Assembly (NCBI GenBank): GCA_016699695.1 | Contig: CP065006.1 | Location: forward strand, 1 to 64,000 | Length of the DNA: 64,000 bases | Reading direction: 5' to 3' | Origin: Bacteroidota bacterium | GTDB lineage: Bacteria; Bacteroidota; Bacteroidia; Bacteroidales; UBA10428 | In this document: positions 1 through 7,734 of the stretch, piece after piece | How positions within the stretch are numbered: the stretch's first letter is position 1 | Layout: each line of letters begins with the position of its first letter | The notes under the pieces: model-generated | Databases searched by the model: none | The model's input: only the letters and a program-made list of their open reading frames with translations | Told to the model about the DNA's origin: nothing | Program-made: the position numbers and the translations under genes

Positions 1-1
1 G

Positions 2-67
2 TACGCCTATATGAGCAGGCTGGGCTTAAAACCGCCAACCCAAAAAACCAGCGATACCGCGGATTAA
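2..67 (+). CDS. 3' end of an unidentified gene (partial)
   Basis: From the left edge one frame stays open and ends YAYMSRLGLKPPTQKTSDTAD followed by TAA at 65-67. The polar, charged tail and sensible codon use look like the end of a real protein, but 21 residues are too few to name a family. The start lies outside the window, and no other frame is as convincing over these bases. Confidence 0.4.
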   Translation, partial: YAYMSRLGLKPPTQKTSDTAD

Positions 68-770
68 ATATACAAACTTTTCTATTTCTGCAACCCCCAG
101 CTTGCTTATATTGGCTGTTATAGCCTGGTGGCGGCGTGTTAAAAGCGCAAAGCTATATGGGCGCACAAGGTTTGGAACATCATTTTGCCCCCGGAACCGG
201 ATTTAATTGCTATCTCATCTATCTGCCGGGCATTTAATAGCTGCAGGACTTGTCAGGGTGCAAAGCAAAGTGGCGGAAAAGTTGTTTCAAAAACCATTAG
301 CCAAACCATTGGCTCAGAGGCTGAGTAAATGGTTATTATTCAGCAGACAAAAGGCTTTATTGCCAAAAGAGCCAAAGCTTACTCATGGTTTTGGAATTGG
401 TTTTGAACTTTACCCAAGTTTTGTGACACTTTGCAATCCGTTACAATAGCGCTCCAATTAAATGAAGGGGTGGGACTGGGGCATGCAAAATGTGTTATCA
501 AACCGGAGCTAACTTAGATGCACTATCAGTAAAATGACCTTAAAATTGGCAGGTGACACTTGGCTGTAACTCCGTTATATCTTGAGCTAAAAATACATAA
601 AAGTTGTTGATACATAACTAACGGTCGGAAAAAAGCATGATCTTTTTATGCGTGATATCCTGTTTTTATATTTCTGCATGATTGGCGTTTTTTCGAATGG
701 TATGTGGTTTCTAGGTCAATGCTCCTTTTTAAGTTCAATTATAAATTCTGTCTCTATTTCTATTATTACT
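68..770. other. Non-coding stretch left of the recombinase
   Basis: About 700 bases with no gene I can support. An 80-codon frame at 207-449 looks like chance: its residues are low in information and it overlaps a self-complementary stretch. Several inverted repeats are visible. The clearest spans 291-334, with outer arms AACCATT (292-298) and AATGGTT (328-334) around AGCC/GGCT and CTCAG/CTGAG pairs. A second short one, GGCT-n5-AGCC, lies near 114-126. The 3' part, up to the recombinase stop codon, is AT-rich. The structured part could be a recombination site or a dispersed repeat, but nothing proves this. Confidence 0.4.
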
Positions 771-1838
771 CTAATCAATATTTAACTCGTCAAACGGATT
801 AATTAATGCATTGATCCGTCGCTCACTTACATGGGTGTAAATCATCGTGGTTTTAATGTCGCTGTGCCCCAGCATCTCCTGTATGTAGCGTATGTCTACT
901 CCTTTCTCCAGCATGTGGGTGGCATAACTGTGCCGCAGGGTATGCACCCGCACTTCTTTCTTTATTCCCGCTCTTCGGCATGCCCTGCGCAAGATATTTC
1001 TTATACTCGATGCCGAGTATTCTTCGTTTCCCTGCCCTCGGAAAAGGTAGGTCTCTGGCTGATAGTTTTTTATGTAGTCCGCCAACATCCTCCCCAGGTT
1101 GTCAGACAAATTCACTATACGGTCTTTGTTCCCTTTTGCAGCACGTATGTGTATCAAACCCCGGTAATAATCTATGTCCTTTACTTTAATATGCACTGCT
1201 TCACCAATGCGCATACCGGCCGAATAAATAAGGCTGATAATGGCCCTGTGTTTCTGGTTGTCGATGGCCTTTATTATTAACTCCACCTCTCGTTTCGACA
1301 ATACTTCTGGCAGGTACCTGGGCCGTCTTGGCCGCTCTATCTTCTCCAGATCAAGCTGCCGGATTTCAATTTTTTCAAAAAACAGTTTAATGGCACTTAT
1401 TATCTGGTTCTGGTAATTGAATGAAAAATTGTTGCGCAGCAAATAATCACGGTTAAAAACTATGATATGGTCCATATTCAATTCTTCCACCTTTAATTGT
1501 GGAAAAAACTGAAAAAACACTTTTATCATCGACATATACACCCTTTTGGTGTTTTCGCTATAACGGCGATAGTCGAGGTAATCGCTGAATTTTTGCAGGT
1601 AGGGTGCTACATGTGGGTTATGTTTCAATACAAGGGTAGAAGGATTGATAAGGCCAAGCTTTACCAGGTATCTTTTGCTATGTTCTGTATTCGGCACATG
1701 CCAGCAACGCATGCTCTTACTCCATAGAGAACCAGGTATTCGCTTTAAAAGCTGATTTATTTCTGAGTCATACTCGAAAATAATCTTTACACGGTTTTGC
1801 TCCTTGTGCGTCACAGGTTCGCAGATAACAGTTTTCAT
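771..1838 (-). CDS. Tyrosine recombinase/integrase with an extra N-terminal domain
   Basis: Site-specific recombinase of the XerC/XerD-like phage-integrase superfamily, cutting and rejoining DNA through a tyrosine nucleophile. The catalytic set is complete in the 355-residue product: R210 (SAGMRIGEA), K235, H299 and R302 (HTLRHSYATH), H325 (LGHSDIKTT) and Y334. The core-binding (SAM-like) domain covers roughly 75-165 and the catalytic domain 175-345. Residues 13-50 form an additional small domain with the pattern PGSLWSKSMRCWHVP, which resembles the W-K-W-P pattern of HARP-type domains; that likeness is only by eye. The ~16-residue insertion that marks integron integrases is not seen, so IntI is unlikely. 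The gene has no phage or transposon genes beside it and faces a degenerate micro-ORF upstream. Whether it is a resident recombinase or the remnant of a mobile element cannot be decided here. Confidence 0.9.
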   Translation of the reverse strand: MKTVICEPVTHKEQNRVKIIFEYDSEINQLLKRIPGSLWSKSMRCWHVPNTEHSKRYLVKLGLINPSTLVLKHNPHVAPYLQKFSDYLDYRRYSENTKRVYMSMIKVFFQFFPQLKVEELNMDHIIVFNRDYLLRNNFSFNYQNQIISAIKLFFEKIEIRQLDLEKIERPRRPRYLPEVLSKREVELIIKAIDNQKHRAIISLIYSAGMRIGEAVHIKVKDIDYYRGLIHIRAAKGNKDRIVNLSDNLGRMLADYIKNYQPETYLFRGQGNEEYSASSIRNILRRACRRAGIKKEVRVHTLRHSYATHMLEKGVDIRYIQEMLGHSDIKTTMIYTHVSERRINALINPFDELNID

Positions 1839-1886
1839 ATTGATTATATTACAATCAAAAACGCATTCAATAATTTAAGCAAACAA

Positions 1887-2029
1887 ATGACTAAAATCAA
1901 GAAAAATGGGAAGAAAAAACAGCAAAAGTTGGCGATTTTGTGGAGCTCCGCCCCGTCACTCACATTAAGGGAAACGAGGTAACTGTTGATACGAAAGGAA
2001 ACTTGTGCAAACTAGCAATTAAAATTTAA
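1887..2029 (+). pseudogene. Possible frameshifted micro-ORF next to the recombinase
   Basis: An ATG at 1887 opens MTKIKKNGKKKQQK and then runs into chance-like sequence. The next frame, joined after the A-rich tract at about 1911-1927, reads VGDFVELRPVTHIKG followed by NEVTVDTKGNLCKLAIKI and stops at 2027-2029. That second half has alternating polar and hydrophobic residues typical of a small beta-rich protein and has no start codon of its own. A +1/-1 slip in the A-tract would give one basic protein of about 47 residues. It could be a decayed gene, a sequencing error in a homopolymer, or chance. It is divergent from the recombinase, 48 bases from its start codon. Confidence 0.3.
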
Positions 2030-2211
2030 TTTGCCAAGAAATGCGCATAAAAACATAACTATGTTGAAAAAATAATCAACAAAAAAAACATAGCCTATAA
2101 AAGTATCCTATAAATACTTATAGATGCCTTCTTAAGTCTCACTACTACCAAACAATTCAACACTGTTCATAGATGGTTAATATTTATTTCGGAATATTTA
2201 AAACCCAACTT

Positions 2212-2219
2212 TATATTTG
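2212..2219 (+). promoter_or_regulatory. Promoter -7 element (TATATTTG)
   Basis: Exact match to the Bacteroidota -7 consensus TAnnTTTG, 35 bases before the TTG start at 2255. The -33 element is weak (T-rich around 2181-2190). Confidence 0.55.
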
Positions 2220-2254
2220 CCGTACGAAACAGAAAAACCTATACTCGTAATTCA

Positions 2255-3058
2255 TTGAAACAAATAACTTTTCTACCGCTCTTTTTGCTGCTTATATTTG
2301 CTTTACCATCACAGGGTCAGAAAAAAGAATGCCGCTTACGCCCCAAACGTTTTCCATCAGCCTTTACGCACCTTAGCTCCGACTACTCGGGCATGAGCCT
2401 GCAGGCCGACATCATTCCCAAACGCTACTATCAGTTCGAATCGGCACTGGGCTTTGGTGCATTGTTTCAAACCCGCGAAAACGAGCGTTTGTATGGCTAC
2501 AACTCTAATCTATTTCGCATCGGTATTGGCTCTAAACTCGAAGCCAGGCTGGTGTTTGGATTTCCGGGCAACAACATCCATTACAACAATCCTGAAATCG
2601 AAAAACTAACACCACCTGTGGGTGCCGGAATAAAGGTGAACCTATTGGCCGAGAGCAGCTCAACACCCGGTATTGCATTACTTACAGAATACCTGTTCTA
2701 CAATACTTATTCGCACATAGAGGCCATGCTCATTGTCGACAAATACATCTTCAAAGCAATCAAACTAAATGCTGCAGCAGGGCCACGAATAGGAGGGGGC
2801 TCCAGCCAGTTAAATTATTCCCTGGGCTTTGTAATGAAAGACCGAGACAACCGTATGGGTGTTTATTCGCTGGCTACCAACCGTTATGCCTACATGGAAA
2901 ATATCTTCCACATGGGCATCGTTTATTCCGATAACCTTAACTACCAGCTAAGTGCTGGTTATGGGGTGCATCAGAACGATGGATTGTTTATGATGAGCTA
3001 CACAGGCATCATCACCTACAGTGGACTGCAACGTAGGTTTGGCAGTTATTTCAGATAG
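2255..3058 (+). CDS. Putative outer-membrane beta-barrel protein, function unknown
   Basis: Exported protein of 267 residues. The start is TTG: the first residues form a signal peptide (KQITFLPLFLLLIFALPSQGQ, cleavage expected near residue 21), which an internal ATG would lose. The mature part has many alternating aromatic/glycine strands (for example FESALGFGALF, LNYQLSAGYGV) and ends in an aromatic-containing strand, GSYFR. This is the pattern of an outer-membrane barrel of the size seen in small Bacteroidota transporter-like or OmpW-like proteins. No catalytic motif is visible. A good -7 promoter element precedes it and the next gene is convergent, so it is probably monocistronic. Confidence 0.7.
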   Translation: MKQITFLPLFLLLIFALPSQGQKKECRLRPKRFPSAFTHLSSDYSGMSLQADIIPKRYYQFESALGFGALFQTRENERLYGYNSNLFRIGIGSKLEARLVFGFPGNNIHYNNPEIEKLTPPVGAGIKVNLLAESSSTPGIALLTEYLFYNTYSHIEAMLIVDKYIFKAIKLNAAAGPRIGGGSSQLNYSLGFVMKDRDNRMGVYSLATNRYAYMENIFHMGIVYSDNLNYQLSAGYGVHQNDGLFMMSYTGIITYSGLQRRFGSYFR

Positions 3059-3076
3059 CCCTAAAAACCTACCAGA

Positions 3077-3571
3077 CTAAATATCTTCCTCCTGGCTGCC
3101 AGCACTTTCTGTTTCATTGTTGCCGGGTCTCTTTTCTGCAATTCCTGCGTTGTACGAAAATACATCCATAATGGGCGATTCGGCCACCGATGGTATGCTG
3201 TAATCGCTCACCGATCCGGCCATTAACTTCTCTACCGCAAGGTAAGCTTCTTTTACATTGTTGGCTTGCATCAGCAAATAGGTGTTCGATTTGCGCTCCA
3301 TGCCCTTTTCTTCGTCGAGCAGAGTCATGCTCAGTTTGCACTTGAACCAGCGATCGCCCTGCTCGTTGAAAATTAATTCAGAGAAACCTGCTTTTTTGAT
3401 GTTGGTTACATTGAACTCGCCCGAAATATACGCTTCTAGCTCGGCATGTATGCGGCTCTCGGCATCGGTAAACGATACGGCATCGACCAGGTAGGGTTCG
3501 CTTACCGATTTTTCTTTACCGTTGGCATCGGTCTTTTTGTACTTCACTTTGCATTCAAACCATGTACTCAT
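3077..3571 (-). CDS. DUF4494 domain-containing protein
   Basis: Protein of 164 residues with the features of the Bacteroidota-restricted DUF4494 family: an N-terminal MSTWFECKVKYKK strand, the YLVDAVSFTDAESRIHAEL segment at about 27-45, and WFKCKLSMTLLDEEKG at about 75-90. There is no signal peptide, so it is cytoplasmic. Two similar WF-x-C-K strands (residues 4-8 and about 75-79) suggest a duplicated fold. The function of the family is unknown. The start is fixed by the family-typical MSTWFE and by a TATATTTG element 30 bases upstream. The C-terminal ~30 residues are low-complexity and acidic. Confidence 0.85.
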   Translation of the reverse strand: MSTWFECKVKYKKTDANGKEKSVSEPYLVDAVSFTDAESRIHAELEAYISGEFNVTNIKKAGFSELIFNEQGDRWFKCKLSMTLLDEEKGMERKSNTYLLMQANNVKEAYLAVEKLMAGSVSDYSIPSVAESPIMDVFSYNAGIAEKRPGNNETESAGSQEEDI

Positions 3572-3600
3572 CGCGGGGGGTATTTAATGTTTCAGGGCGG

Positions 3601-3608
3601 CAAATATA
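3601..3608 (-). promoter_or_regulatory. Promoter -7 element for the DUF4494 gene
   Basis: TATATTTG read on the minus strand (3608 to 3601), an exact TAnnTTTG match, 30 bases before the start codon at 3571. No good -33 TTTG is visible. Confidence 0.5.
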
Positions 3609-3705
3609 AGTCTATTGATGGCGGTTGAATCTTTTAGCCAGGTGATTTTATGAATAACTTGTACACAATTGATTCATCTGGCACTTTTTCACCTTGCCAG
3701 CCAGT

Positions 3706-4872
3706 TTACCCGCCGCGAAAGCGCGAAGCCGCCACCGCCCGTTGCACCGAGTTGCGCCCGTAACGATTACGCAGCATGTCCATGGCTTTGTACAGGTTCA
3801 CCTGCGAAGGAGTGTCTTCGAACATGTTGAGCTGCTGCGAACCCTGCACCAGGTGACTAAAACGAACGCCAATAAGCCTTATGAGCATACGCCGCTGATA
3901 CAGGCGGTCAAACAACTCTTTGGCAACAGGTATCAGCTGGTGGTCGAACGAGGTGTAGGGCACCCGCTTTTGAAGGGTGTGGGTATCGAAGTTCGAATAC
4001 CTTATTTTAATGGTGATACAGGATGTGAGCCTTTGTTTGCTGCGCAACTCGTAACAAAGCTTCTCTACCATCACCACCAGAAGGTCATTCATCCGCACCA
4101 GGTCAATCGAGTCGGTTTCGAAGGTGCGCTCGGTACTGATTGATTTACGCTCCGAATATGGTGTTACAGGAGTTGGATCAACGCCATTCGCCTTGTCCCA
4201 TATCACCAGTCCGTTTTTCCCCAAAACCCTTTCAATCATCTCTTTAGGTATCATGCTCAGGGTGCCTATGGTATCGATGCCCATCGAGCGCAGCAGGTGA
4301 AAGGTTTTTTGCCCTATCATGGGTATTTTACTGATAGACAAAGGTTGCAGAAAAGGCCTTACCTGCATGCCCGGCACCTGAATCTCGCCGTTAGGTTTGG
4401 CAATGCCCGTACCGATTTTGGCCACCGTTTTATTGACCGAAAGGCCAAAGGAAATGGGCAAGCCGGTGTGGTCGATAATGGCGTGCCGTAACTCGTGGCT
4501 CCATTTCTGGCAGCCAAAGAAACGGTCCATGCCGGTAAGGTCGAGGTAAAATTCGTCGATAGAGGCCTTTTCGTACAAGGGGGTGCGACTGGCAATGACA
4601 TCGGTTACCAGGTGCGAGTATTTGCTGTAAAGTTCCATGTCGCCCCGCACCAGAATGGCATCGTTACACAGGTGGCGGGCCATTTTCATTGGCATGGCCG
4701 AATGCACCCCGTATTGGCGGGCTTCGTAACTGCAACTGCTTACCACACCACGGTCCGAGCTGCCGCCGATAATTACCGGCTTGCCTGCCAGTTTGGGGTT
4801 TATCAAACGCTCTACCGACACAAAAAAGGTGTCGAGGTCGAGGTGTACAATGCTGCGTCCCTGCCAATCCAT
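3706..4872 (-). CDS. dinB: DNA polymerase IV (Y-family translesion polymerase)
   Basis: Error-prone translesion DNA polymerase of the DinB branch, 388 residues. The palm carboxylates are present: D12 in VHLDLDTFF and D106-E107 in KASIDEFYLDLTG. They are followed by the KTVAKIGTGIAKPNG segment, the helix-hairpin-helix region (SKIPMIGQKTFHLLRSMGI) and a C-terminal little-finger domain. Length and order are normal for the family. It is transcribed away from an XRE-S24 regulator with a 215-base AT-rich intergenic region containing repeated and palindromic motifs. This arrangement suggests damage-inducible control by that regulator, which is an inference from layout. Confidence 0.95.
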   Translation of the reverse strand: MDWQGRSIVHLDLDTFFVSVERLINPKLAGKPVIIGGSSDRGVVSSCSYEARQYGVHSAMPMKMARHLCNDAILVRGDMELYSKYSHLVTDVIASRTPLYEKASIDEFYLDLTGMDRFFGCQKWSHELRHAIIDHTGLPISFGLSVNKTVAKIGTGIAKPNGEIQVPGMQVRPFLQPLSISKIPMIGQKTFHLLRSMGIDTIGTLSMIPKEMIERVLGKNGLVIWDKANGVDPTPVTPYSERKSISTERTFETDSIDLVRMNDLLVVMVEKLCYELRSKQRLTSCITIKIRYSNFDTHTLQKRVPYTSFDHQLIPVAKELFDRLYQRRMLIRLIGVRFSHLVQGSQQLNMFEDTPSQVNLYKAMDMLRNRYGRNSVQRAVAASRFRGG

Positions 4873-4887
4873 CGCTTCAATTATTAT

Positions 4888-4919
4888 GATTATAATGCAA
4901 TCATTATTTCGATTATAAT
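4888..4919. promoter_or_regulatory. Paired direct repeats upstream of dinB (candidate operator)
   Basis: The 9-mer GATTATAAT occurs at 4888-4896 and again at 4911-4919, 23 bases apart (about two helical turns), just upstream of the dinB start. Two near-identical boxes at this spacing are typical of repressor sites. The divergent XRE-S24 protein is the obvious candidate binder, but binding is inferred. Confidence 0.4.
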
Positions 4920-5041
4920 ATAATATTTATTTACTTTGAATCCAATCTTTCGGTCAAAATAATCTTTTATACTAAGCCTAAATGAGCCGATGACAGATGA
5001 ATGAGTCAATTTTGATTAATATACAATCTGAAATTTGCTTT

Positions 5042-5060
5042 TTATATAATCGTTATATAA
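5042..5060. promoter_or_regulatory. Palindrome TTATATAA-TCG-TTATATAA (candidate auto-operator)
   Basis: Two 8-base self-complementary arms separated by TCG lie 28 bases before the ATG of the XRE-S24 regulator. The position fits an autorepression operator covering its promoter. The sequence is very AT-rich, so chance cannot be excluded. Confidence 0.4.
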
Positions 5061-5087
5061 ATTTGTTACAGATTTAATATTGAACCA

Positions 5088-5927
5088 ATGTATTTTAGTC
5101 AGAACATTAAGTTTTTGCGCAAGCGCAAGGGATACACCCAGGATCAGCTGGCGCAAAGCCTCGAGATGAAACGCCCCACCCTGAGCGGTTACGAAAATGA
5201 AGTAAGCCAACCTACCGTGCAGGCGTTACTCATTTTTTCGAAGTTTTATAAAATTGCCATCGACACTTTGCTCAACATTAACCTGGCTAAGCTTTCGGAG
5301 TTGCAACTGCGCCAGCTCGAGAATGGCGAAGATGTGTACATTCGCGGTGGTACACTTCGTGTGCTGGCTACCACCATCAACAACGAAAACGACGAAAACA
5401 TCGAACTGGTGAACGAAAAGGCCAAAGCAGGCTATGCCACCGGTTTTGCCGATCCGGAGTTTATCAGCCAGTTGCCTGTGTTCCAGCTCCCATTTTTGTC
5501 GAAACAAAAGAAATACCGCACCTTTCAGCTGAGTGGCGATTCGATGCTGCCCATACCCGAAGGCGCCTGGGTTACCGGCGAATACGTGCAGGACTGGAGC
5601 CAGATTGTATCGGGGCAAGGTTATGTAGTATTTACCCTCGACGACGGCATTGTATTTAAGGTAGTGGAGAACTTAATTGCGAAAGGCGGCATTTTCAGGT
5701 TGTTTTCGCTCAACCCGCTTTACGAACCCTACGAACTGCATGTGTCGGAAGTAAAAGAAGTGTGGAAATTTGTGCATTACATCAGCAACGAATTGCCCGA
5801 ACCGGTGCTGCCACAGACCGAACTGCTGCGTACAGTAGCCAGTTTAAAGAATGATATGTACCGTATCAAAGACGAATTTTTAAAAAATGCTCCTCCCGCT
5901 TCCGATGCGGCAAAAAATGAAGCATAA
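5088..5927 (+). CDS. XRE-family regulator with S24 (LexA/UmuD-like) autoprotease domain
   Basis: Transcription regulator of 279 residues. It has an N-terminal XRE helix-turn-helix (residues 5-62, KRKGYTQDQLAQSLEMKRP) and a C-terminal S24 peptidase domain (about 110-235). The catalytic dyad is S152 (LSGDSMLPIPEG) and K191 (DGIVFKVV). An Ala-Gly pair at 114-115 (KAKAGYATGF) fits the self-cleavage site of LexA/CI-type proteins. Such fusions sense RecA-ssDNA filaments and derepress their targets. Here the divergent neighbour is dinB, so this is probably the local SOS-like repressor. The C-terminal ~40 residues are a charged helical tail. Confidence 0.9.
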   Translation: MYFSQNIKFLRKRKGYTQDQLAQSLEMKRPTLSGYENEVSQPTVQALLIFSKFYKIAIDTLLNINLAKLSELQLRQLENGEDVYIRGGTLRVLATTINNENDENIELVNEKAKAGYATGFADPEFISQLPVFQLPFLSKQKKYRTFQLSGDSMLPIPEGAWVTGEYVQDWSQIVSGQGYVVFTLDDGIVFKVVENLIAKGGIFRLFSLNPLYEPYELHVSEVKEVWKFVHYISNELPEPVLPQTELLRTVASLKNDMYRIKDEFLKNAPPASDAAKNEA

Positions 5928-6334
5928 ATAATCTGCCTTTCAACCATAAATAATTATAAAATAAAACCTGTAGAAATATTCAGGACCCAACAACCCGAAC
6001 GCTTTGAACTTTCGGCTGAAAAGACTCATATAGTGACTAACAGATGACACAGTAGAGCTAAGCAAAGCTAAGAGTGTGGTTGAATTTTGAATTTGTCGAT
6101 TTTCAATTCACGCGTCTTTAGGTATTAAGGATGCATAGCCGTTTCATTTTAACAAAACACCAAATAATACTATGCACACTGCGTAAAATAGTTCCATCAT
6201 ATTTCGTTCGTCACAGATGTAATAAAAAATTTGAATATGCATTATTATACCAGAAAGATAGATAATGCTTGTATAAATATTAATGTTCAAGCATTTGTTC
6301 CTTTTTGCTAACAGACTCTTTTTACTTCCTTAGT

Positions 6335-6423
6335 GGAAACAGCGCGGGGGTCAGCCCCTTTAGGGGAAAGAGGGGTGAGCGTGGGCATAATATTAAATAA
6401 GCTTGTAACTGGCATAATAGAGG
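6335..6423 (+). repeat. ~90-bp dispersed repeat, copy 1
   Basis: Begins GAAACAGCGCGGGG, contains a CCCCTTTAGGGG hairpin (6355-6366) and ends with TAAATAAGCTTGTAA-n-CATAATA-n-AGGCT. Copy 2 at 8326-8416 has the same landmarks in the same order and orientation, at roughly 80% identity by eye. The two copies bracket the toxin-antitoxin, small-peptide and globin genes. Confidence 0.7.
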
Positions 6424-6441
6424 CTAATCAATAAAAAATTG

Positions 6442-6449
6442 TATTTTTG
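6442..6449 (+). promoter_or_regulatory. Promoter -7 element (TATTTTTG) for the UPF0175 gene
   Basis: Exact TAnnTTTG match 16 bases before the ATG at 6466. This close spacing argues against the earlier in-frame start at 6439, which would lie upstream of the transcript. Confidence 0.5.
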
Positions 6450-6465
6450 TTTAAAGCATAAAGCA

Positions 6466-6726
6466 ATGAATACCCATACAATATCAATCGATTTTCCTTC
6501 TGATATTCTTTTAGCTCTGAATGAAAATGAAACCGAACTTAAAAGGGATATTAAAATTTCACTGGCAATTCGATTATATCGACTCGAGAAGTTAACAATT
6601 GGAAAAGCCGCACAACTATCTGGATTATCGAGGTTTGATTTTGAGACCTTGCTTTCTGAGAATGAAATTTCCATTTCGAATTTATCTGTTGATGATGTAT
6701 TAGGTGATGCTTTGAAGCTTAAATAG
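6466..6726 (+). CDS. UPF0175 family antitoxin
   Basis: Small protein of 86 residues of the UPF0175 family, the usual partner of DUF3368 PIN-like toxins. The visible pattern is an N-terminal beta strand (HTISIDFPSDILLAL) followed by an HTH-like helical part (IRLYRLEKLTIGKAAQLSGLSRFDFETLL), with the conserved G-x-A-x-x-x-G-x-S/R segment at about 45-60. It is expected to bind its own promoter and neutralise the downstream protein, whose gene begins 1 base after its stop codon. The ATG at 6466 was chosen over an in-frame start at 6439 because of the family start and the promoter element at 6442-6449. Confidence 0.85.
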   Translation: MNTHTISIDFPSDILLALNENETELKRDIKISLAIRLYRLEKLTIGKAAQLSGLSRFDFETLLSENEISISNLSVDDVLGDALKLK

Positions 6727-6727
6727 A

Positions 6728-7222
6728 ATGAATGGTATTGTTATAGCCGATACTGGCCCTATTTTTTCTTTAGCAATTATCGACAAACTCAATCTGCTTG
6801 ATTCCATCTTTAATGAGGTTTTTATTCCCAAAGCAGTTTGGGATGAAATTTCAGCCGATGAAACCAAACTATTTTACGACAGAGTGATTGATTATTTTAA
6901 AAATAAAGTTCAACCCATCAAAGGATTCAACGATTTAACTTTTATAATGGATTCTGGAGAGTCTGAATCCGTGATACTTTATAAAGAATTGGCAGCAGAT
7001 TACTTATTGATTGATGATAAAAAAGCAAGAAGTATTGCTGAGAATATTGGTGTAAGGTGTATTGGAACGATTGGATTACTTTCGTTTGCAAAAGATAAAG
7101 GGTTTATTGATGCCTTAAAACCAATATTCGAAGATTTTATTAAGCATAAACGTTATTATTCAACAGACCTGCTAAATGCCATCTTGTTAAAAACTAATGA
7201 AGAATTTCTTCGCTTGCAGTAA
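6728..7222 (+). CDS. DUF3368 PIN-like nuclease toxin
   Basis: Protein of 164 residues resembling the DUF3368 branch of the PIN-domain superfamily, which are metal-dependent RNases. Acidic residues sit at the expected places: D8 in VIADTGPIFSLA, E40 in VWDEISAD, E79/E81 in MDSGESESVIL, and D97-D98 in LLIDDKKARSIAENIG. The hydrophobic core IGTIGLLSFAKDKGFI is also typical. With the UPF0175 protein immediately upstream it forms a type II-like toxin-antitoxin pair. The RNA target is unknown. The pair is AT-rich compared with flanking core genes and lies between two direct repeats, consistent with horizontal transfer. Confidence 0.85.
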   Translation: MNGIVIADTGPIFSLAIIDKLNLLDSIFNEVFIPKAVWDEISADETKLFYDRVIDYFKNKVQPIKGFNDLTFIMDSGESESVILYKELAADYLLIDDKKARSIAENIGVRCIGTIGLLSFAKDKGFIDALKPIFEDFIKHKRYYSTDLLNAILLKTNEEFLRLQ

Positions 7223-7478
7223 TAGCAATTATTACCGGGATATATTTAAGAGAAAAATTCATTGGGTTTCGAAAATTCAACGATTAGATCCATGTGATGC
7301 TTTATTCTTGACTTATCCGCCATCTGGTGAATTGGTTGTTTTCAATTTTCATGCTTCTGGTAGATACATCCTACACGCTGTGTAGTGAGTTTTCAGAATT
7401 TATTTATAAAAGTGTAACGAAATGTGGTTTTGTGTCGTAAGAGGGTTTACCACAAACGATTAACAAATAACCAACGAA

Positions 7479-7601
7479 ATGACAAACTATTACAAAAGCA
7501 GAGTGAAGAGCAGGGTTGAATACAAAGTACTGCTTTTAAAGTATGTGCTGATTGTTACCGGTATCAGTCTCTTTATTATTCTCGTAAACAGCTGTAGCTA
7601 G
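7479..7601 (+). CDS. Small single-pass membrane peptide (40 aa)
   Basis: An ATG at 7479 opens a 40-residue frame: a basic N-terminus (MTNYYKSRVKSRVEYKV) followed by one hydrophobic segment (LLLKYVLIVTGISLFIILVN) and the end SCS. The positive-inside charge predicts an N-in membrane helix. A good rho-independent terminator follows 33 bases after the stop, which supports it being a transcribed unit. No family is recognised. It could be a small regulator, a type I-like toxic peptide, or an unrelated micro-protein. A spurious frame is still possible. Confidence 0.5.
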   Translation: MTNYYKSRVKSRVEYKVLLLKYVLIVTGISLFIILVNSCS

Positions 7602-7633
7602 TCTGCAGACCTGATACAAAACTATCTCAATTA

Positions 7634-7663
7634 AGCCTGCCATTTAACCGGCGGGTTTTTTTG
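7634..7663 (+). terminator. Rho-independent terminator
   Basis: GCCTGCC (7635-7641) and GGCGGGT (7650-7656) pair, with one G-T wobble, and are followed by a run of seven T. It lies after the 40-aa peptide and before the globin gene. Confidence 0.75.
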
Positions 7664-7734
7664 TTTCGGCTTTTCTTAAACAAATTTCCTTTTATGGCGT
7701 TAACCTGCTGTTTGATTAATTGGTTTTAACTCCT

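Larger units (their letters stand above)
5928..6465. other. Intergenic stretch with one dispersed repeat
   Basis: No gene is visible in about 540 AT-rich bases. Apart from the repeat at 6335-6423 and the promoter element at 6442-6449, I see only scattered short inverted repeats. The base composition falls noticeably towards the toxin-antitoxin genes that follow. Confidence 0.5.

Noticed and set aside
207..449. 80-codon reading frame on the plus strand
   Set aside because: It spans a self-complementary repeat stretch, has no promoter and has an unconvincing composition; probably chance.
7197..7385. 62-codon frame after the DUF3368 gene
   Set aside because: Starts inside the toxin gene in another frame and has no supporting signals.
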